From positions 113,781 through 177,780 of the forward strand of contig JAGLGM010000002.1 of NCBI GenBank assembly GCA_023144035.1: 64,000 bases of DNA. The letters are read 5' to 3'. Positions 58,349-64,000 of this stretch are shown here, piece by piece; position 1 is the first letter of the stretch; every line of letters begins with the position of its first letter. The notes under the pieces are model-generated. The model worked only from the letters and a program-made list of their open reading frames with translations. It ran no database searches and was not told where the DNA came from. The stretch comes from Candidatus Pacearchaeota archaeon (GTDB lineage Archaea; Nanobdellota; Nanobdellia; Pacearchaeales; GW2011-AR1). The position numbers were made by a program, and so were the translations under genes.

Positions 58349-58510
58349 TTAATTATTTTTTTTATCTAAATCTGCTTTTGTTCTGGCTCTGTCCACTGCA
58401 CTTCTCTTCTTTTGAGCTTCTTTTTGTTCAGGAGAAAGAGGTTTTTTACCTAAATTGTTACGTTTCTCCATTCCTCTCTTTTTATTTTTTTTCAATCTTT
58501 TCTTTTTCAT
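58349..58510 (-). CDS. Small very basic protein, 53 residues
   Basis: Not in the ORF track. ATG at 58510, TAA at 58349. Begins MKKKRLKKNKKRGMEKRNN and continues KKPLSPEQKEAQKKRSAVDRARTKADLDKK. Half of its residues are Lys or Arg, so it probably binds nucleic acid or ribosomes. It lies between two copies of the 23S trailer repeat. Confidence 0.5.
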   Translation of the reverse strand: MKKKRLKKNKKRGMEKRNNLGKKPLSPEQKEAQKKRSAVDRARTKADLDKKNN

Positions 58511-58604
58511 AAAAAGTTCAATGAATTTGCATATATATAGATTTGTTTTATTTTAAATTTAAAAAAAATAATCTCAACAATAAATAAACAAACAGAAATC
58601 CCAG

Positions 58605-58943
58605 TTATTTATTCATAGGTAATTCATGAAATAAATAATTAATAGGAGAAGTATCTTTGTTGTCTGCATACTTTTTTAATACAAAACCAAATAATCTTTT
58701 TGATTCATGAGTGTTTTCTAGTTTTTGCCATCCGTCATAAAGTATAACTCTTTTTTCAGGATAAATAGCCACAACCCCTGCAAATAATGATTTAACTTGT
58801 AATTTTTCTTCTTTTATACTTTTAATTTCAATTGGAAGAGTCTTTAAAAATTCTATTTCTTTCTCTAAATCTTTTTGTCCTATTTTAATTTTTGAGGTTT
58901 CTAAAAGAATAAATTCTATCTCACTAAATTTTTTTATTTCCAT
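58605..58943 (-). CDS. Hypothetical protein, 112 residues
   Basis: Mixed alpha/beta (EIEFILLETSKIKIGQKDLEKEIEFLK, KSLFAGVVAIYPEKRVILYDGWQKLENTHESKRLFGFVLKKY). The stop codon lies at the edge of trailer repeat copy two. No family recognised. Confidence 0.55.
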   Translation of the reverse strand: MEIKKFSEIEFILLETSKIKIGQKDLEKEIEFLKTLPIEIKSIKEEKLQVKSLFAGVVAIYPEKRVILYDGWQKLENTHESKRLFGFVLKKYADNKDTSPINYLFHELPMNK

Positions 58944-60016
58944 AATTATCCAACAAATTAATCTTATTTAAGCATTATTATACTAAAAAATAAAAACCCA
59001 ACATAACAATTAATAAACAAACAGAAATCCCAGTCATCTAATCAAATTGATTAGGTGTGTTTTTACCTTTATAGTTTGGAAAACTAAAAGGAGGCTTTTA
59101 GTAGTTCTATGCTGAAATTCTCGGCGAACCTTGAATATTACACAAGAACTCTATCAACGTCATCTTCTTTGACGGCCTTAGTTGTCTCGTTTTGCGGATG
59201 GCTTCGAGCTTAGATGCATTCAGCTCTTATCCACTCAATGCGTAGCTATGCAGCCTGCCATATGACAACTGCTCACCAGAGGCATCCAAGTTCCGTTCCT
59301 CTCGTACTAGAAACTTGTTCCACTCAGACAACAACACACCTAGTAGATATCATACAAACTGTCTCGCGACGTTCTTAACCCAGCTAACGATCCCTTTTAA
59401 TACGTGAACTCCGGCACCCTTGCACGCTTCTGCACGCGCAGGATAGGAAGAGCCGACAGCGATGTACCAAACCGCCCCGTCAATTCGGACTATCGGGGGC
59501 GACAAGCCTGTTATCCTTGGGGTAACTTTTCTATCAGACACGGCATCTATTAAAAATGCACGTGGGTTCACTAGGCCCTACTTTCGTACCTGCATTTCTT
59601 ACTGTTCAAAATACAGTCAGACAAGCTTTTGCCCTCGCACTCAACTCCAGATTTCCAAGCTGGATGAGCTTGTCTTTGGGTCCAACCGATATCTTTTCGG
59701 CTGGGCACCGCCCCAGTCAAACTGCCCGCCTGCTGATGTCCCGTAAACGGTAAGCAAGCTCATAAAAAATGGGTAGTATTACATTGTTCGCTCCACCATG
59801 ACCAAAATCATGGCTTCGACGCTCCTACCTATACTGTGCATTTCATATAAGTTCACAACAACAAGTTGCAGTAAAGTTCCACAAGGTCTTCGCTTCCCAC
59901 TAGGTGTCTCCGGCCTTTTCACCGGAAGGTATTTTCAGAAGGCCCCAACTAGGGACAGCGACAACTTCGTTAAACCATTCATGCAAGTCGCAATTCATAC
60001 GACAAGGTATTACGCT

Positions 60017-60788
<772 letters not shown>

Positions 60789-62707
60789 GATGGACCTTAG
60801 CTCCCTTGAAAAGGAGTTTTAGACACCACCACTGGGCAGGTCTCACCAAGTATACACGTCTTTTCAGATTAGCACTTGGCTACGTTTTTGGTAAACAGTC
60901 GAGCCATCCTTGTTACTGAGATCTATTAATGCATAAATATTACTAAAAACACAAAAATAGACATCCCTTCAGCCGAAGCTACAGGACTAATTTGCTGAAT
61001 TCCCTTAGTTGGTTTTACCTTACATGTCTTGGCCTACTAAGCCTGAGCACCAGTGTCGGTTGTGGGTACAGCTAATTAAACTAAGAGTATAATCTTTTCA
61101 CTGGCTCTTGGAATCGGCGATTTTGTTCAATAAATTCATTCACATCTTTGGATTACCCTAAATAAACTTCTTTATCAAAACACTCTCTCAAGTGCTCACC
61201 TATCCGAAAGCAATTCATACTATATAAAGTTCAATCAGTCCAGGAATATTAACCTGATGTCCATCGTCGTACTCAGTTAAGATACGACTTAGGTACTGAC
61301 TAACCCTCGGTTGACATACATTGCCGAGGAAACCTTACTCTTTCGACATTTTCCGTTCTCAGGAAAATCACATCCTACTATTACCAGGATTCTCATTGGT
61401 TACCGCTCCATCCTTTCTCTCGAAAAAACTTCTACGCAGAAACCACGCCTGCTTACTAGAACATCCGTTCCGGATGCCTCCAAAGTATCGGTATTATGCT
61501 TAGCCCCGTCCATTTTCAGGGCACTGAACCTCAATAGGTGAGCTGTTACGCTTTCTTTAAATGATAGCTGCTTCTAAGCTTACATCCCCAGTGTCTCAGG
61601 TTCAATACACCTTTCGATACACTTAGCATAAATTTAGGGACCTTAACTTTGGTCTGGGTTGTTCCCCTCTCGGAACAGTATCTTACATACTGACCCTGTT
61701 TCCTATCCTAAGCAGTTAACAGATTCTGAGTTGGAAAAATCTCCGTAAGCATTAGCTCCTGCAAGATTTATCCGTTGCTTTACGCCGTCAACAAGCTAGA
61801 TAGGACTATACGAAGGCATATTTCAGCAGGAACCAGCCATCGCCAGATTAGATAAGCTTTTCACCCCTATTCACAGATCATTCGAGTACATGTCCATAAC
61901 ACCGGTTCAGCCCTCCATCCTCCTTTCGGAAGACTTCAGCTTGTCCATGAATAGATCATCTGGCTTCAGGTCTAATCCATATGACTAACGCCTTTTCAGA
62001 CTTGCTTTCGCTTCGGTTACCTAACAAAGTTAGTTAGCCTCGCCATATAGAATAACTCCCTGGCCCGTTCTTCAAAACGTACGTTACAAACCTTTTCTAC
62101 CGAAGTAGAGTAAGGCCAGTAACAAACTGTAACTGCTAGATTTCAAGTCTTTTAACCCTCTGTTAAGAGTACTTTTCAGCTTTCCCTCGCGGTACTAGTT
62201 CACTATCGGACTTTGGTTTTATTTAGGGTTGGCTGTTAATCCAGCCATATTCAGACCTCCAATCTAGGAAGCCCTACTCTTTTAAAGTTCCATCGTAGAA
62301 TCTTAGAATACGGGACTATCACCCTCTGAGGTGCACCTTTCCAGGCGACTTTTTCTCAATTCCTTAGACTTATCCTAACCACATCTCTAACTTCCTTTCG
62401 AAAGCAGATTCAGCTTGCCCTGTTCCCTTTTCGCTCGCTGCTAATAAGGGAATAATTATTTATTTTCTTTTCCTACCGGTACTAAGATGTTTCAATTCCC
62501 GGCGTATTTCCACATTTCTGTGCATTCGGAGATCTTGGGATCAAAGCTTGCATGCAGCTCCCCCAAGCATATCGCAGCTTGCCACGTCCTTCATCAAAAC
62601 CAAAACCAAGCTATCCATCTAACAGCATAAAATTTTTAGTAGTCCAGACTATAAAGTCTGCGAAACCTTTTTACAAGTTTCGCGACCCAGAAAATATAAA
62701 TTTTCTG

Positions 62708-62730
62708 AGTGGGATTTCTGTTTGCTTATT
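62708..62730 (-). repeat. 23S leader arm, complementary to the trailer repeat
   Basis: In the pre-rRNA, AAUAAGCAAACAGAAAUCCC can pair with the trailer GGGAUUUCUGUUUGUUUAUU (59012-59034) over about 21 bp with one G-U. This is the expected 23S processing stem. Several further hairpins lie between here and the 23S 5' end. Confidence 0.75.
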
Positions 62731-62851
62731 TCATTGAACATGATTCCGCTTCCCAACCCATTAAGGGAAGGTAACGGTAGGAAACCGTTAGGTATCCTTC
62801 GTTTGTTCTCAAACCGATCCCTGAATTTCTTCTGGAACCATCTTCTCTCAT

Positions 62852-63124
62852 TCATCCTTGATAGATGAAGTCAGAAACTTTTGTTTCTGAATCATGTTGA
62901 GTATGATTTGTGTATATGATTTCATGATAAGGAATATTAATTCCTTTTTTCTTATATGATTTTACTAATAAACCAGCAATTATTTCTGGCTTATATTTTT
63001 TTGTTATTGTTATTTTACCTCGAGTATATTCCCATTGACCATTTTTTTTCTCTTGAAATTTCAATGTTCTTATTTTCCCATCCAAGAGTATTTCCAATAC
63101 TCCTACTCTTGCTTCGGGAGTCAT
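62852..63124 (-). CDS. Possible protein-coding gene in the tRNA-Ala/23S spacer
   Basis: 90 residues. The sequence (KKNGQWEYTRGKITITKKYKPEIIAGLLVKSYKKKGINIPYHEII) has a protein-like pattern of alternating strands and a helix, and its AT-rich codons resemble neighbouring genes. The spacer would otherwise be unusually long. No family recognised and no promoter of its own was seen, so it would be expressed from the rRNA transcript. Confidence 0.45.
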   Translation of the reverse strand: MTPEARVGVLEILLDGKIRTLKFQEKKNGQWEYTRGKITITKKYKPEIIAGLLVKSYKKKGINIPYHEIIYTNHTQHDSETKVSDFIYQG

Positions 63125-63187
63125 TTTCTATTGTTTCCATTTTAATTTATTTGACTTTAATTTGTAAACTTTACTCAGAAAACACAA

Positions 63188-63305
63188 TGGACCTGCCGTG
63201 AGTCGAACACGGGTCTCTTCCGTTCTTTGAAACCAAAGACGTTACGAAAACGTGAGTTTTCAGTTTCGTGCAAGGGAAGTATCTTAGCCATTGGACAACA
63301 GGCCC
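63188..63305 (-). tRNA. tRNA-Ala (UGC) with 46-base intron
   Basis: Acceptor GGGCCUG pairs with CAGGUCC; G3-U70, the alanine identity pair, is present, and the discriminator is A. The anticodon stem CUUCC/GGAAG encloses the loop CUUGCAC once 46 bases (63223-63268) between positions 37 and 38 are removed, giving anticodon UGC. This is the canonical archaeal intron site. It lies between 16S and 23S as in many archaeal rRNA operons. CCA is not encoded. Confidence 0.92.
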
Positions 63306-63334
63306 ATGAATAGTAACTAAAGGATATATTCATA

Positions 63335-63378
63335 ATATTTCTTCGTGGGCTTGTTTAAACCAGGCCCATATTTCTTCG
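63335..63378 (-). repeat. Hairpin flanked by 11-bp direct repeats in the 16S-tRNA spacer
   Basis: ATATTTCTTCG occurs at 63335-63345 and 63368-63378; the 22 bases between them form a hairpin (GGGC-TTG...CCA-GGCCC type). The GC-rich hairpin stands out in an AT-rich spacer. It may be an rRNA processing element or a tiny insertion with a target duplication. Confidence 0.5.
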
Positions 63379-63512
63379 AACCCATTTTACTTTTTAATGT
63401 TTTCTGTCTTAATATTTTTCGCGATTATTTAATGAACGTATATTAAGATGAGTAGTATGTAAAGAGTGTGTTGTTTTTTATCTCAAGAATATAAAAATAA
63501 TAATAATTATAT

Positions 63513-64000
63513 AGGAGGTGATCCAACTGCAGGTTCCCCTACAGTTACCTTGTGACGACTTAACCTACCTTGTCTACCCAAAGTTCTCCTTCGAAAAGTT
63601 TCACCATAAATAAACTCGGTTGGTTTGACGGGCAGTGTGTGCAAGAGACAGTGACGTATTCACCGTTCGTTGATAACAAACGATTACTACGGATTCCAGC
63701 GTCATGAGGCTGAGTTACAAACCTCAATCTGAACTAAGATGAACTTTAAGAGATTAGCTTCTCTTTTCAGAGTCGCATCCCGTTGTATTCACCATTGACG
63801 CGCGCGTGTTGCCCAGGGGATTCGGGCTGTACTCACCTAACGTAGCCCACACTTTCATCCTCGTTACCAAGGCAATCTGTATATTGTACACGTAGTAAAT
63901 ATACATGTGGGTCTTGCCTGTTACCTGATTTAACAGGTCACCTCACGGCACAGGCTGACGTCGGCCATGCAGCTCCTCTCAGCGTGTCAGGTAAGCCCTT
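63513..64000 (-). rRNA. 16S ribosomal RNA, 3' part (runs off the right edge)
   Basis: The minus strand ends GGGGAACCTGCAGTTGGATCACCTCCT, the archaeal 16S 3' end including anti-Shine-Dalgarno CACCTCCT. Further in are the TTGTACACACCGCCCGTCA-region equivalent, read here as ACACACTGCCCGTCAAACC, and helix 44 sequences. The 5' part lies outside the window. Confidence 0.95.

Larger units (their letters stand above)
58306..59034 (-). repeat. Three copies of the 23S 3'-trailer arm
   Basis: The sequence AATAAACAAACAGAAATC occurs at 58331-58348, 58583-58600 and 59012-59029 in the same orientation; copies two and three continue with CCCAGT, and copies one and three share about 25 further bases upstream. 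Copy three lies 55 bases beyond the 23S 3' end and is complementary to 62708-62730 in the 23S leader. Each interval between copies holds one small gene. Confidence 0.8.

Overview
The window is very AT-rich (roughly a quarter to 30% GC by eye), gene-dense and archaeal. It encodes a class I lysyl-tRNA synthetase, an archaeal histone, PCNA, Cbf5, TrmY, ribosomal proteins S19e/L31e/L39e, archaeal-type RNase P RNA and a 16S-tRNA-Ala-23S operon. A single-chain PriS-PriL primase, a form III-like RuBisCO, many short overlapping genes and Cys-rich secreted proteins with KRGQVTIFIII-type N-termini point to a DPANN archaeon, most likely Nanobdellota (Woese-/Pacearchaeota-like). That lineage call is inference.

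Layout. 1-5.3 kb: minus-strand cell-surface block (a Cys-rich secreted protein running off the left edge, two prepilin-like proteins, one large secreted protein). 5.5-7.8 kb: divergent PCNA and fused primase. 8-10.7 kb: two coupled Cys-rich membrane-anchored surface proteins. 10.7-19.1 kb: three toxin-antitoxin-like pairs (one RHH/RelE, two copies of a winged-helix/RelE-like module sharing a palindromic operator), a lamin-tail protein, a nuclease, histone, LysRS, RNase HI, acylphosphatase, a half-size MFS protein and TrmY. 19-27 kb: information-processing block (Cbf5, AlkD, L31e, L39e, S19e, YhbY-like, NFACT-R) ending in RuBisCO, CysRS and a pilin-like protein. 27.1-27.7 kb: tRNA-Phe and RNase P RNA. 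27.8-35.7 kb: P-type ATPase and many small membrane proteins. 35.7-39.8 kb: Excalibur and SNase genes interrupted by a putative peptide-modification (RiPP-like) cassette and a TA-like cassette, plus small structured RNAs. 39.8-55.1 kb: defence island (RecB-like nuclease, type I restriction-modification split over both strands, AbiJ-like, AlbA_2 regulator, two ParB/Srx-like proteins, D12 adenine methylase, RadC, DEDDh exonuclease). 55-59 kb: small unknown genes and a structured ncRNA. 59-64 kb: minus-strand rRNA operon with a group I intron carrying a LAGLIDADG ORF in 23S and an intron-containing tRNA-Ala.

Theme that stands out. Extra sequence repeatedly sits directly behind the 3' end of a gene, bounded by a second copy of that gene's 3' end: histone, RNase P RNA, Excalibur gene, SNase gene, a small membrane protein gene and the 23S trailer. 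At the histone and RNase P genes the inserted DNA also shares a core of about 28 bp in the same orientation. This resembles site-specific insertion that restores the target's 3' end, but no recombinase is visible in the window. One such interval (36.0-37.95 kb) holds a 52-residue Cys-tailed peptide gene missing from the ORF track, a radical SAM/SPASM enzyme and a methyltransferase.

Start codons were moved inward from the ORF track where a later ATG abuts or overlaps the upstream stop by the ATGA pattern common here. Several CDS under 60 codons were found by reading the sequence directly.
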